Of a stretch of DNA of 64,000 nt, positions 7,933-17,749 are shown one piece after another. The notes under the pieces are model-generated. The model was not told the origin of the DNA and did not search any database. It was given only the letters and a program-made list of their open reading frames with translations. Position numbers and translations under genes: made by a program. Within the stretch, counting starts at the first letter, position 1. Each line of letters opens with the position of its first letter. The stretch spans positions 1,612,001 to 1,676,000 of the forward strand of contig NZ_CP049887.1 in the NCBI RefSeq assembly GCF_011304195.1, read 5' to 3'. This DNA is from Vagococcus hydrophili. GTDB lineage: Bacteria > Bacillota > Bacilli > Lactobacillales > Vagococcaceae.

Positions 7933-9985
7933 ATTAGCTGTTAAAAATGTTAAAACCCAGTTTAGATATTATTTTATGTATTTCGTTAGTATGGTGTTTT
8001 CAGTTATGGTTTACTATAGCTTTGTTTCTATGAGTTATGACGAAGCTTTGCTTACAAGAGCATCAAACGATATGCGAATTGACGCAGGTCTCAGAGCTGG
8101 AAGTGTCATGATTATTCTATTTATTATCATTTTCATGTTTTCTGCCAATACTTTTTTTGTTAAACGGCGGAAGAGAGAAATTGGTTTGTATAATTTATTA
8201 GGCATGAGAAAAAGTCAGATAGGAACTCTTTTCTTTGTTGAAAACATGCTTTTAGGATTATTAGCTTTAGGGACTGGTATTTTTTTAGGGATTATTTTTT
8301 CTAAGTTGTTTGCCATGCTTCTTTTAAAAGCGATTCAAGTTCCTGTAACGAGTAATTTTATTTTTTCTCTGGAAGCAATTTTAAACACAGCAGTGGTATT
8401 TTTAACGATTTTAGGAATTGTTTCTGTTAGAACAGCTGCCACAGTTTATCGTTACAAGTTGATTGCTTTATTTAAAGCAGAGCAACAAAGTGAAGGCAAT
8501 CATCAAGTCAGATGGTTTAATTGGTTATTTGGCGTATTGGGAGTGATTCTTCTACTCGTAGGTTATGGGTTAGCTAGGAATTTTTTAAATTTTATGATTT
8601 GGACAGAAAAAGAAGTCGGTTTAAAAGGATTTGCCATGTTGCTTTGTCCCATTGTAATTTTGATTATTTGTGTGATAGGAACCTATCTTTTCTTTGGTCA
8701 TTTTTTAGGGATTATGCTGAATTTAACACAGAAAGCAAAAGGTCATTATTACCGGGATATTAATATGATTACAACGGGAAATTTATCCTTTCATTTGAAG
8801 AAAAATGCCATGACGTTTGCGACAATTGCGGTTCTTTCTGGAACGGCTTTAGCTGCGATTGGTGGTGCTGCTAGTGTTCAGTCCTTTTCAATCGGATTAG
8901 CAGATTCTTCTAATCCTACTTCTTATAGCGTAGATGAGCAAAATTACGCTGATCTCAAAGCCTTTTTAAAAAAAGAAGAGGCTAAAATATCAAGTGAAGA
9001 AAAAATTGAGTTTAAATATATGGGGGGACAGTTTGGTTATCACAACACCCTTGAAAGTGATAAGACACCAACTTTTTACAATGTTATTTCTTTGAGTAAT
9101 TATGAAGCAATTCAAAATGTTATAAAAAATGTCCAACCTGTTACTATTGAAAAAGAAAAAGATGTGGCTCTTTTAATGGGTGGTAGCCAGATGTACATTG
9201 AAGAGGCAGTTGAATTTGATAAAACAGGTATTTTAGGTGATGCAGGTAAGGTAAATGTTGTGGATGTTAGGTCTGATTTTCTAGGTAATGCTAGAGATAT
9301 GAGGTTACCCTATAATGTAGTGGTAGTAACTGACGAACTGTATAAAAAAATTGAGGCACCCTATACATACGCCTACCATATGATCAATGTTAAGGGGGCT
9401 GACACAAATGAAGCTCTAGCTAAGACGACATTAAGTGAATTTAAAGATCCGCTTGAAGAAAAACAAGCTTTTGTGGCCACGACAAAAGTTGATAATGGAA
9501 AAATGGTGGATACGTTTCAAACACTAAAAGCACCTCTGGAAAAAGAGCGTCCAGAGGGTTATAAAACTAAAAATAACATGAGTATCCGTTATCCGTATTA
9601 TAGTAGTATCGTTAAAAACACAGGGCTTTTAATTTATGTGGCTGTTTTTCTAGGGATGGTCTTTATGATTGCCACAGGAAGTATTATTACATTAAAACAA
9701 TTATCTGAGGCAGAAGAGGAAACGGATCGTTATGACATGTTAAGAAAATTAGGAACCCCTAGAGGCATGATTAAGAAGAGTATTTATAAACAAAATTTTA
9801 TCGTCTTTTTTGCGCCTTTATTTATAAGTTTGCTTCATGCTTACTTTGCTTTACAGGTGTTGTTTGTTTTAATAGGCGTTCCAAAATTATTATTAACCTA
9901 TATTTCAGTGGTATTCTTAATCGGGATTTACGTCTTTTTCTATTTTGCAACGTCGTCTTCTTATAATAAAATAGTTAACAGATAA
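7919..9985 (+). CDS. BceB-like ABC transporter permease
   Basis: 688 residues. The start is ATG at 7919 (MMLSKLAVKNVK), 11 bp after GGAGG, overlapping the ATPase gene by 14 bp; the frame is open from 7883. There are ten predicted transmembrane helices. The first four include an FtsX-like stretch (RRKREIGLYNLLGMRKSQI), and a large extracellular domain of roughly 200 residues lies between helices 7 and 8. A second FtsX module lies near the C-terminus (YDMLRKLGTPRGM). This is the BceB plan, in which the large loop senses the peptide. Confidence 0.92.
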   Translation: MMLSKLAVKNVKTQFRYYFMYFVSMVFSVMVYYSFVSMSYDEALLTRASNDMRIDAGLRAGSVMIILFIIIFMFSANTFFVKRRKREIGLYNLLGMRKSQIGTLFFVENMLLGLLALGTGIFLGIIFSKLFAMLLLKAIQVPVTSNFIFSLEAILNTAVVFLTILGIVSVRTAATVYRYKLIALFKAEQQSEGNHQVRWFNWLFGVLGVILLLVGYGLARNFLNFMIWTEKEVGLKGFAMLLCPIVILIICVIGTYLFFGHFLGIMLNLTQKAKGHYYRDINMITTGNLSFHLKKNAMTFATIAVLSGTALAAIGGAASVQSFSIGLADSSNPTSYSVDEQNYADLKAFLKKEEAKISSEEKIEFKYMGGQFGYHNTLESDKTPTFYNVISLSNYEAIQNVIKNVQPVTIEKEKDVALLMGGSQMYIEEAVEFDKTGILGDAGKVNVVDVRSDFLGNARDMRLPYNVVVVTDELYKKIEAPYTYAYHMINVKGADTNEALAKTTLSEFKDPLEEKQAFVATTKVDNGKMVDTFQTLKAPLEKERPEGYKTKNNMSIRYPYYSSIVKNTGLLIYVAVFLGMVFMIATGSIITLKQLSEAEEETDRYDMLRKLGTPRGMIKKSIYKQNFIVFFAPLFISLLHAYFALQVLFVLIGVPKLLLTYISVVFLIGIYVFFYFATSSSYNKIVNR

Positions 9986-9993
9986 ATAAGAAT

Positions 9994-10097
9994 AAGAGGT
10001 TGTGACAAAAGTAAGTCACAACCTCTTTTCAAACTAAACGGTGTCACAGAAGTAGCTTAATCGGAAATAAGCCGAACACTTCTGTCACAACCTCTTA
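9994..10097. terminator. compound bidirectional terminator with alternative pairings
   Basis: AAGAGGTTGTGAC pairs with GTCACAACCTCTT at once (9994-10028). The same right arm recurs at 10084-10096 and could pair with the first arm instead, enclosing an inner ACAGAAGT/ACTTCTGT hairpin. The last arm overlaps the stop codon of the convergent lysR-type gene. Confidence 0.75.
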
Positions 10098-10967
10098 TAC
10101 CCACTCACTAGATTGTTCCTTGATTAAATCAATCATACTCGTCATGGCTGGGGTTAACCATTTGTCTTTGTGATAGGCTAAAAAGGTTGAGATGGAATAG
10201 TCTTTTTCTTTGATCACAGTGCCACTAAATTTATCCTGTCCTAATTCCTCAGCTACACTAAAGTAAGGTAACATCGACATACCCAATCCACTAGCAACAC
10301 ACTGCTTGATAGCATCGATACTACCAAAGTCCACGCTATTATCAATAATGATTTCTTGTTCATCTAAGTAGTCTTTAAATAGCTGTTTGTAGGTACACGT
10401 TTTTTCAGTAAATAGAACTGTCTGTTTTTCTGGTAACTCAGATGATTGCAAGGGAGCGATTAAAACCATTGACTCCTCTTTGATAACTTCTTGAACGAGT
10501 TCTTTTTGAGACCAATCATTTCTTTTTAGAACAAGAACTAAATCAACTTTCCCTTGTTGTAATTCGTTGGGAATATTCTGATAATCAATAGAAGTAATCG
10601 ATAAATTAACCTCAGGATATTTTTCCTTGTAGGCTAAAAGTAGATGAGAAAATCGGGGATGGCTAGTTAAAGCTTCTGATGCACCTATTGTTAATTGACC
10701 ATTTGGGTAGGCAAATTCTTGGGAGATGCTTGTCATCTCAGTATAAATATCAAGAATACGTGAAGCGTATGTGTAAAATTGTTTACCAAATTGAGTGAGG
10801 TACATCTTTTTACCTAGTCTTTCAAATAGAGGCTGCTGGAATTCTTCTTCTAATGATTTAATATGACTGGTGATAGAAGATTGTGCGTAGCCTAAATGAT
10901 CAGCAGCCTTTTTAAAGCCATCTAAATCAACAATTGTTTTAAATGTTTGTAAATGACGAATTTCCAT
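10095..10967 (-). CDS. LysR-type transcriptional regulator
   Basis: 290 residues, the normal length. The N-terminal winged helix-turn-helix (residues 1-60) contains FKKAADHLGYAQSSITSHIKSLE. The rest is a periplasmic-binding-protein-like effector domain. It is divergent from a nitroreductase gene, with inverted repeats in the 142-bp gap, so it most likely controls that gene and itself. The effector is unknown. The start follows AAAGGAGTTATCTT. Confidence 0.92.
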   Translation of the reverse strand: MEIRHLQTFKTIVDLDGFKKAADHLGYAQSSITSHIKSLEEEFQQPLFERLGKKMYLTQFGKQFYTYASRILDIYTEMTSISQEFAYPNGQLTIGASEALTSHPRFSHLLLAYKEKYPEVNLSITSIDYQNIPNELQQGKVDLVLVLKRNDWSQKELVQEVIKEESMVLIAPLQSSELPEKQTVLFTEKTCTYKQLFKDYLDEQEIIIDNSVDFGSIDAIKQCVASGLGMSMLPYFSVAEELGQDKFSGTVIKEKDYSISTFLAYHKDKWLTPAMTSMIDLIKEQSSEWV

Positions 10968-11011
10968 AAGATAACTCCTTTAATTATAGTTCAAAAAAAC
11001 TGAACGATTCA

Positions 11012-11080
11012 TTCTGATATTTCAATTTTACTAAACTATCAGAATAATTTAAACTATATTTTATTCAAATGAATATAGTT
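11012..11080. promoter_or_regulatory. inverted repeats between lysR-type gene and nitroreductase gene
   Basis: TTCTGATA (11012-11019) pairs with TATCAGAA (11037-11044), and AACTATATT (11052-11060) with AATATAGTT (11072-11080). They lie between divergent start codons and are candidate regulator binding sites. Which of them is the LysR-type site cannot be told from sequence. Confidence 0.5.
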
Positions 11081-11109
11081 ATAACTAAATTAATAAAGGA
11101 TGGATGATC

Positions 11110-11781
11110 ATGACTCACGAACAAACGAAACAAGAAATATTGAAAGCTTATCATTTTAGACATGCAACAAAACAATTTGATGCAACAAAAAAAATATCAG
11201 AGGATGATTTTAATTTTATTTTAGAAACAGCCAGATTGTCCCCAAGCTCAATTGGTTATGAGCCATGGAAATTTTTAGTGGTTCAAGACATGAGTGTTAG
11301 AGAAAAAATCAAAGAAGTTAGTTTTGGGGGACAAGGTCAATTACCAACAGCCAGCCATTTAATCATTCTTTTAGCTAGAAAAGGGGCACGTGCGGAATCT
11401 GATTATGTTCAAAACTTACTAAAAAATGTTAAAAAGATTCCAGATGATGTTGCGGCAGGAATGACAACGGCTTATCACCGTTTTCAGGAAGAGGATATTA
11501 CTGTTTACAATGATGAGCGCGCCTTATTTGATTGGGCGAGCAAGCAGACTTATATTGCTCTTGGAAATATGTTAAGTGCTTCAGCAATGATCGGGATTGA
11601 CTCATGTCCTATGGAAGGGTTCAACCTTGAAGCGGTGAATCAAATCTTAGAAGCAGAAGGATTGATTGATACCAAAGAGTTTGGTGTATCAGTAATGGCA
11701 GCTTTCGGGTACCGTTCAGAAGAACCAAAATTTGAAAAATCAAGACAAGTTCAAGAAGAGGTTGTTCAGTGGGTAAAATAG
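11110..11781 (+). CDS. NAD(P)H-dependent nitroreductase family protein
   Basis: 223 residues from the ATG at 11110, 9 bp after AAAGGA; an ATG at 11104 is too close to that site. Flavin-binding features include FRHATKQFD near the N-terminus and ETARLSPSSIGYEPWKFLV. The NfsB/YdgI-type fold reduces quinones, nitro compounds or flavins using FMN. The divergent LysR gene points to induction by an oxidant or electrophile (inference). A terminator hairpin follows. Confidence 0.9.
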   Translation: MTHEQTKQEILKAYHFRHATKQFDATKKISEDDFNFILETARLSPSSIGYEPWKFLVVQDMSVREKIKEVSFGGQGQLPTASHLIILLARKGARAESDYVQNLLKNVKKIPDDVAAGMTTAYHRFQEEDITVYNDERALFDWASKQTYIALGNMLSASAMIGIDSCPMEGFNLEAVNQILEAEGLIDTKEFGVSVMAAFGYRSEEPKFEKSRQVQEEVVQWVK

Positions 11782-11791
11782 AGTAGATTAA

Positions 11792-11833
11792 GAGTGTTAA
11801 ATACTAATTAATTTTAGTGTTTAATGCTTTTTT
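11792..11833. terminator. terminator after nitroreductase gene
   Basis: TTAAATACTAA pairs with TTAGTGTTTAA, with one G-U pair, followed by GC and a T-run. Confidence 0.8.
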
Positions 11834-11963
11834 TATTGAAGAAAATTCTACCTCGTTTTTCCCATGATATTCTCAGATAAAATTGCATTTTGAGTCGTTT
11901 ATAGGTAAGCTTGAGAGTAGGTTATTATGAAAAATTGAATTTTTAGATAGATATGGTGAAAAA

Positions 11964-14537
11964 ATGAATAAAAGAAAAAAAGTAACACCCTATGTTATAA
12001 GTTTTACGCTACCTTTACTGGTATTAGTTGTGGTTTGGACACTACTTGGTCTGGCGCCTTTTGGTAATTTGAATTTAATGGTGAGTGACTTAGGTTCCCA
12101 ATATTTACCTTTCTTAAATGCCTTTAAACGCTTTTTTACAGAAGGAGGGGACAATCTGTACTCCTTTGCTAACGGCATTGGCGGACCAATGGAAGCAACG
12201 ATTGCTTACTACTTAATGAGTCCCTTTAATTTTATCTCCTTACTCTTTCCTTATACGATGATGCCAATAGCGGTCCTTTTAATCATCACTTTAAAAATTT
12301 CGTGTATGGGTTTAACGATGTTTACTTATTTGGATAGACACTATAAGCAAACTAATTGGATGACACAGATTTTTTCTTTAGCCTATGCTTTTTGCGGGTT
12401 TGTGGTGGTTTATTTACTAAATTTTATGTGGTTAGACGTATTGATTTTGTTTCCACTACTAGTTTTAGGCATTGAACGATTATGGCACGAGAAGAAGTAT
12501 GGTTTGTATTGCTTAACTTTATTCTTGTCAATTTTAACTAATTATTATTTAGGCTACATGGTGTGTATTTTTGCAGTGATGTACAGTGGGTTTATTTACT
12601 ACTTAAAATTTGAACGAAAACCAGCTAGAAAAAATATTAAACTATTATGGAGTCGTTGGCGCTTATTCTTTGTTACGTCATTACTATCAGGATTAGCGAC
12701 AGCTTTTATGTTAGTTCCTGCTATTTTAGGAATGCTTCAAACAGGAAAGTCTAGCTTCCATATTGAGGATTTTTTATTAAAACCAAGATTTGGTTTAGAA
12801 GTCTTTTCGCAAATGGGACTTGGAACAATTAATTACGACATTAGGTTAGATCACTTACCAATGGTTTACTCTGGGGTATTTGTCTGGCTTTTAGCCTTTT
12901 TATACTTTACTTTACCTATTGTGCCAAAAAGAAAGAAACGAGCAATGGCAGTCTTTTTACTCGCTATTTATGCAAGTTTTTACTTTGAAGTATTTAATAC
13001 AATTTGGCACATGTTCCAAAGTCCAGCAGGCTTCCCTTACAGAAATGCTTTTATCTTTAGTTTTATGTTAATCAAATTAGCTTACGAAACCTATTTGTAT
13101 GCTAGATTAACAGAAGACAAAGCTGTGGTTCAGAAACGTTTAGTTTTAGCAGGTGCCACGTTTACAGTTCTCTTAAGTGTGGGGCAGTTCTTTTTAAACT
13201 ATCAAAGTAAAAGTGAATATGTATTATCTAATAGATACTTCTTTATTAACTTAATCATAGTCTGGTTGTTAGTTCTTATTTTAGGAATCAAAATAAAGAA
13301 ACCAACAGTCATGTGGCGAATTGTCATGATTATCTGTGTGTCACTTGAACTAGGTGGTAATTTATACATATCCATGAAAGATATTCCTTTTGGTAATCAA
13401 GATCAGTACGCTAAGATGTACGAAGAGCAAGAACTCCTCATGAAAGAACTTAAGACTGGAAAAGATGAATTATTTAGAATTAATCAAAAAGTTGACCCTG
13501 ATCAAATGGGCTACAATGAAATCAATAATGGCTACAATAATCCTATCCTTTTTGGTTATGCAGGTGTTTCAAGTTACACGTCCACACTGGATTCAGACGT
13601 TCAAAGTACTTTAACTGATTTAGGTCTGTATTCAAAAAATGAACGTCGCTTTTCATACGTTGATGAGTCTCAAGTGGCTAATATGTTGCTGAATGTTAAC
13701 TACACAGTTCATCCAAAAGAATTAGCTCATAAGGATAAAGAGTTATTGGAAGAACAGAAAATTGCTAATATTTATAAAAATAAAGAAGCAATTGGTGGTG
13801 CTTTTCTAACATCTCTTGAACTAGGTAAAATAAAGCTAAAATCAGGCTTAGTGATTGATAACCAAGAAAGTATTTTACAAAGTATGTATCCATTAGAGCA
13901 GGAGAAATACTTTAAGACAATGACTGGGCAACATCTAACAAAAGAAGTTGATCGTTATGAGATGAAAGGTGAGACATCTGTAACAGGCGTGAACTATCTT
14001 TATCTACCAGAGGCGATTTGGGATAATGTGACTTATTTTGCGGTAAACGGAAAAGAAATTAAAACCGATGTTTTTATTATTACTAATCAGTTATTCAACT
14101 TAGGTTACTTTGAAAAAGGTGAAGAGATTAATCTGGAATTTAAATTAACGGACAAACTAGAAACCGATAAAATGACTTGGGTAAGTTTAGATCAAACACG
14201 TTTTGATCATTTAATTGCCGAGCAGAAGAAAGCAAGTGTCTCGTTAGTCAAAGAAGAGTTTGGTCGCTTGAGTGCTAGTGTGGATGCCAATAAAGAAGAA
14301 TTATTGTATGTATCGATTCCTTATGATAAAAATTGGCAAATTAAAGTCGATGGTCAAAAGATTGAACCTAAAAAAATTGTCGGCGATTTTATCGGAATTG
14401 ACCTAACAGAAGGCCACCATGACATAACCTTTAGTTATCGATCTAAATCATTTTTATTAGGTTTAATGATTAGTGCCGTAACGATAGTTATTTCAATCGT
14501 CTTCTTGTGGTTTGATTACAGAAAAAAAAGTAAATAA
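11964..14537 (+). CDS. YfhO family membrane protein
   Basis: 857 residues with about 12-13 transmembrane helices over the first 460 residues, a large extracellular beta-rich domain, and a last helix before a KKSK tail. Sequence features such as SDLGSQYLPFLNAFKR near the N-terminus and the PYRNAFIF segment match the YfhO family of GT-C-like proteins. In other Firmicutes YfhO-type proteins move sugars from a lipid carrier onto teichoic acids outside the cell; the target here is inferred only. The ribosome site is weak. Confidence 0.88.
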   Translation: MNKRKKVTPYVISFTLPLLVLVVVWTLLGLAPFGNLNLMVSDLGSQYLPFLNAFKRFFTEGGDNLYSFANGIGGPMEATIAYYLMSPFNFISLLFPYTMMPIAVLLIITLKISCMGLTMFTYLDRHYKQTNWMTQIFSLAYAFCGFVVVYLLNFMWLDVLILFPLLVLGIERLWHEKKYGLYCLTLFLSILTNYYLGYMVCIFAVMYSGFIYYLKFERKPARKNIKLLWSRWRLFFVTSLLSGLATAFMLVPAILGMLQTGKSSFHIEDFLLKPRFGLEVFSQMGLGTINYDIRLDHLPMVYSGVFVWLLAFLYFTLPIVPKRKKRAMAVFLLAIYASFYFEVFNTIWHMFQSPAGFPYRNAFIFSFMLIKLAYETYLYARLTEDKAVVQKRLVLAGATFTVLLSVGQFFLNYQSKSEYVLSNRYFFINLIIVWLLVLILGIKIKKPTVMWRIVMIICVSLELGGNLYISMKDIPFGNQDQYAKMYEEQELLMKELKTGKDELFRINQKVDPDQMGYNEINNGYNNPILFGYAGVSSYTSTLDSDVQSTLTDLGLYSKNERRFSYVDESQVANMLLNVNYTVHPKELAHKDKELLEEQKIANIYKNKEAIGGAFLTSLELGKIKLKSGLVIDNQESILQSMYPLEQEKYFKTMTGQHLTKEVDRYEMKGETSVTGVNYLYLPEAIWDNVTYFAVNGKEIKTDVFIITNQLFNLGYFEKGEEINLEFKLTDKLETDKMTWVSLDQTRFDHLIAEQKKASVSLVKEEFGRLSASVDANKEELLYVSIPYDKNWQIKVDGQKIEPKKIVGDFIGIDLTEGHHDITFSYRSKSFLLGLMISAVTIVISIVFLWFDYRKKSK

Positions 14538-14578
14538 ATGATATACTAGTGAATATAAAAAAATAGGGAGTGACGTTA

Positions 14579-15664
14579 ATGTTAGAAAAAAATGAAGAAT
14601 TATTTTTAAAAGAATTAACAGATGCTAAGGGAGTTCCGGGTAATGAGGAGCAAGTTCGTAATATTTTTAAAAAATACGCAGAACCTCATTCAGATAAAAT
14701 TTTCTATGATGGATTAGGCGGAATTAACGCACGTCATATTGGAGATAAAGAAGGACCAAAAGTTTTAATTTCAGGACACATGGACGAAGTTGGCTTTATG
14801 GTAACTAAAATTACTGAAAAAGGTTTCCTAGAATTTCAAACTTTAGGTGGCTGGTGGGGTCAAGTGATGCTTGCCCAACAAGTAACGATTACAACGGGTT
14901 CAGGACAAGAAATTCACGGTGTGATTGGTTCAAAACCACCTCACGTTTTAAGTGCTGAAGCACGTAAAAAACCTTACGAAATTACAGATATGTTTATCGA
15001 TATCGGTGCAACAAGTGAAGAAGAAGCAAGTGAGTGGGGCATTAAACCAGGCGATATGGTAACACCATACATTGAATACCAACGGTTAAATGGTTCAAAA
15101 TACTTATTAGCTAAAGCTTGGGATAACCGTATTGGGACAGCTGTTTCATTAAAAGTTTTAGAAAATCTAGCTAAAGAAGGACATCCAAATATTCTTTTTG
15201 CAGGAAGTAATGTACAAGAAGAAGTTGGGTTACGTGGCGCAAGAACAAGCACTCATTTAGTTAATCCAGATATCGCTTTTGCACTTGATACTGGGACTGC
15301 GGGAGATACACCTGGAATGACACCTAAAGAAGCTGATTCAGTGTTAGGTAAAGGGCCTCAAATTATTATCTTTGATGCCTCAATGATTCCTCACAAGAAG
15401 TTACGTGACTTTGTAATTGGTATTGCGGAAGAATTAGAGATTCCATTCCAATACACAGTGATTACTGGTGGTGGAACAGATGCAGGTATGCAACATCTAA
15501 CAAGAGATGGTATTCCATCACTTGCCATTACTGTTTCAACTCGTTACTTACACTCACATACATCAGTAATTCATGAAGATGATTACTTGAACACAGTGAA
15601 ATTAGTCACTGAAGTTGTGAAGAGATTAGACGCAGATAAAGTTAAAGAATTAAGAGAGTATTAA
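14579..15664 (+). CDS. M42 family metallo-aminopeptidase
   Basis: 361 residues from the ATG 8 bp after AGGGAG (a GTG at 14570 overlaps the ribosome site). Metal-ligand motifs of the M42 family are visible in order: [30 protein letters not shown] and the late histidine in [11 protein letters not shown]. These enzymes (PepA glutamyl aminopeptidase and relatives) form cytoplasmic tetrahedral dodecamers that trim peptides. Exact specificity is not readable. A strong terminator follows. Confidence 0.93.
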   Translation: MLEKNEELFLKELTDAKGVPGNEEQVRNIFKKYAEPHSDKIFYDGLGGINARHIGDKEGPKVLISGHMDEVGFMVTKITEKGFLEFQTLGGWWGQVMLAQQVTITTGSGQEIHGVIGSKPPHVLSAEARKKPYEITDMFIDIGATSEEEASEWGIKPGDMVTPYIEYQRLNGSKYLLAKAWDNRIGTAVSLKVLENLAKEGHPNILFAGSNVQEEVGLRGARTSTHLVNPDIAFALDTGTAGDTPGMTPKEADSVLGKGPQIIIFDASMIPHKKLRDFVIGIAEELEIPFQYTVITGGGTDAGMQHLTRDGIPSLAITVSTRYLHSHTSVIHEDDYLNTVKLVTEVVKRLDADKVKELREY

Positions 15665-15706
15665 AAAAGAGCGATTCCCTCCAGAAATTGGAAGGAATCG
15701 CTTTTT
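15664..15706. terminator. terminator after M42 peptidase gene
   Basis: AAAAAAGAGCGATTCC pairs with GGAATCGCTTTTT. It lies directly upstream of repeat cluster C. Confidence 0.9.
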
Positions 15707-15714
15707 ACTTTTTT

Positions 15715-15993
15715 TAGATGCTTGGAGCAAAATGCTTTTTTTCATCACTCTTTTGGAGTCTGGATTCAAAAGGCAGCTCCTGCGGCAACTTCAAAAATAA
15801 AAATCAATTCAAAAAGCACGAATTGTTTTTATTTTCTCCAGTTGCTTGGAGCTAAACGCCTTTTATCATCACTCTATGTAGTCCGAAATAAAAAATCTGC
15901 TCCTGCGGCAACTTCAAAAATAAAAATCAATTCAAAAAGCACGAATTGTTTTTTATTTTCTCCAGTTGCTTGGAGCAAAACGCTTTTTTATTT
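15715..15993. repeat. structured hairpin repeat, cluster C (half copy plus 2 copies)
   Basis: It occupies the 324-bp gap between convergent genes. Full hairpins lie at about 15768-15864 and 15886-15993, preceded by a half copy at 15719-15741. The second copy has an extended outer stem, AAATAAAAAA/TTTTTTATTT, which includes the stop codon of the ABC ATPase gene on the minus strand. Internal motifs GCTCCTGCGGCAACTTC and CCAGTTGCTTGGAGC are the family core. Confidence 0.9.
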
Positions 15994-16974
15994 ACTCTGT
16001 GTATAAATACTCCTTACCACGTCTTGGACGGTGGTTCTTGCGACGGCCATTTTGTTGATGCTGAATTGGCGGTATAATTCGCTTAGGATTTCTTTTTCAT
16101 TTTGTTCTTCTTGATTAATCGTGATCGATAAAGTGATACCGTCTAGTGAGTGTTCTAAATGGTTTTTTTTAAGAAAAATTTTTAATTCATTTAGTTCCTC
16201 TAAGTCGATGTCAAATTGAATGGTAGCATTAGTTGAGAAGTTTTCTAACATGGCTTCTTTTGAATCGTCGTAAATAATTTGACCATCCTCAATAATAATA
16301 ATTCTATCACATAGAGCTTCGATTTCACTTAAATCATGAGTGGTTAAAATAATTGTGACGTTCTCTTGTTGGTTAATCATTTTCAAGGTTTTTAAAATCT
16401 TATCCTTAATCATAATATCTAAACCAATCGTCGGTTCATCCAAATAAATCACTTTAGGCGAATGAATCAAGGCAATCGCAATATCCATTAGAACCCGCTG
16501 ACCTAGAGATAGAGATCTGACTTGTTGAATCCAGAGTTTTTTAATGCCCATGTGTTCTTCTAACAGTTGTAGTTGTCTTTCAAATTCTTCGTCAGAAACA
16601 TCGTAAATTTCTTTCAATAATTTAAAATTGTCTTCTACGGTTAAATCCCAGTTCATTTGAGTTCGTTGCCCAAAAACGACACTGATATTTTTGGCGTTCT
16701 CAATTCGGGATTCATAAGGAATAATGCCGTTGACTTCGCAACTTCCTGATGTCGGAGTTAAGATACCTGTCATCATTTTAATGGTGGTTGATTTACCAGC
16801 ACCATTTGTTCCGATGAAACCAACAATTTCACCCGGATAGATATTAAAACTAGCATCTTGTACAGCATGTTTGGGTATTTTAGTTGACTTGAAGAAGCCT
16901 TCTTTTTTTCTTAAATAAAATGTTTTTGAGACGTGATTGACAGAAATCACTGGGTTAGTTTCCGGCACTTTCAT
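15988..16974 (-). CDS. ABC-2 type exporter ATP-binding protein
   Basis: 328 residues. Walker A is GTNGAGKST, the signature SLGQRVLMDIA, Walker B VIYLDEPTIGLD and the switch histidine is in LTTHDLSE. The DrrA-like family pairs with ABC-2 permeases, and the two genes just upstream in the transcript encode such permeases; the first 20 bp overlap the preceding gene. The long C-terminal part after residue 220 is typical of this subgroup. Substrate unknown. Confidence 0.92.
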   Translation of the reverse strand: MKVPETNPVISVNHVSKTFYLRKKEGFFKSTKIPKHAVQDASFNIYPGEIVGFIGTNGAGKSTTIKMMTGILTPTSGSCEVNGIIPYESRIENAKNISVVFGQRTQMNWDLTVEDNFKLLKEIYDVSDEEFERQLQLLEEHMGIKKLWIQQVRSLSLGQRVLMDIAIALIHSPKVIYLDEPTIGLDIMIKDKILKTLKMINQQENVTIILTTHDLSEIEALCDRIIIIEDGQIIYDDSKEAMLENFSTNATIQFDIDLEELNELKIFLKKNHLEHSLDGITLSITINQEEQNEKEILSELYRQFSINKMAVARTTVQDVVRSIYTQSK

Positions 16975-17746
16975 AACTTCTCACTCCTTTTTTCCAAATA
17001 ATTGAAGCTAATAATGTGAAAATAGTAGCCACACTAATAATTGTCACAGTGGTCATATTAAATAAAGTAGAACTAAAAATTAACTCAGATGGGATTGCTG
17101 CGACAACACCAAAGGGAATCAAATAAGTAAAAAATCCTCTGACGACAGGTGGATAAATTGATAGAGGGTATTTCGTTAAATCACTTAAACCATAAACAGA
17201 ACGAAGAATATTCATGCTTTTCTTCATCCAAAAAGCTAAAGAGGCGCAGATGGTTTTAATTGAAGTGTAGATGATACAACCTGTAATTAAGTAAACGAAA
17301 CTAAGAATCAGAGAAATCAAAGGATTTGGAAAATCAATTCCTGTAATGGCATAAAGCGTAATAACCACGCCCACAAAAATTTCACCTAAAGCATCAAATT
17401 GAACTCGCTCACAAATAACTTGAAAATAAGGACTAACGGGGCGAACCAAATAGCGATCCACTTCTCCTTTTACCACACTTTGCCTTGAGAAAATCCATAA
17501 GTAATCACTGTAGAGATGATCTAAACCACGTGGAATTTGAGAAAATCCGTAAACAAACAACACTTGATAAAAATTATAACCATTAACGGAAGGAATTCTG
17601 CCAAAGGTCACTTTTAAAAATAAAAGGGCGGAAACTTGAATGGCTAAAAAAGCGATAAATCCAATCACAAAATTAGCTGTGGACATTTTTAAAATTTTAA
17701 AAGAATTATTGAGGTAAACTTTATAAAGTTTTATGTATCGTTTCAT
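16955..17746 (-). CDS. ABC-2 family transporter permease (second subunit)
   Basis: 263 residues with six hydrophobic segments. It contains the YLVRPVSPYFQVICERVQFD stretch between helices 2 and 3 that is typical of the DUF990-type ABC-2 permeases. It lies 3 bp after its paralogue and overlaps the ATPase gene by 20 bp, so the three subunits are translated together. It is probably one half of a heterodimeric export channel. Confidence 0.88.
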   Translation of the reverse strand: MKRYIKLYKVYLNNSFKILKMSTANFVIGFIAFLAIQVSALLFLKVTFGRIPSVNGYNFYQVLFVYGFSQIPRGLDHLYSDYLWIFSRQSVVKGEVDRYLVRPVSPYFQVICERVQFDALGEIFVGVVITLYAITGIDFPNPLISLILSFVYLITGCIIYTSIKTICASLAFWMKKSMNILRSVYGLSDLTKYPLSIYPPVVRGFFTYLIPFGVVAAIPSELIFSSTLFNMTTVTIISVATIFTLLASIIWKKGVRSYESAGN

Positions 17747-17749
17747 TTT

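Noticed and set aside
15722-16006. Open frame of 94 codons
   Set aside because: Built from two copies of the hairpin repeat and overlaps the 3' end of the ABC ATPase gene; no ribosome site.
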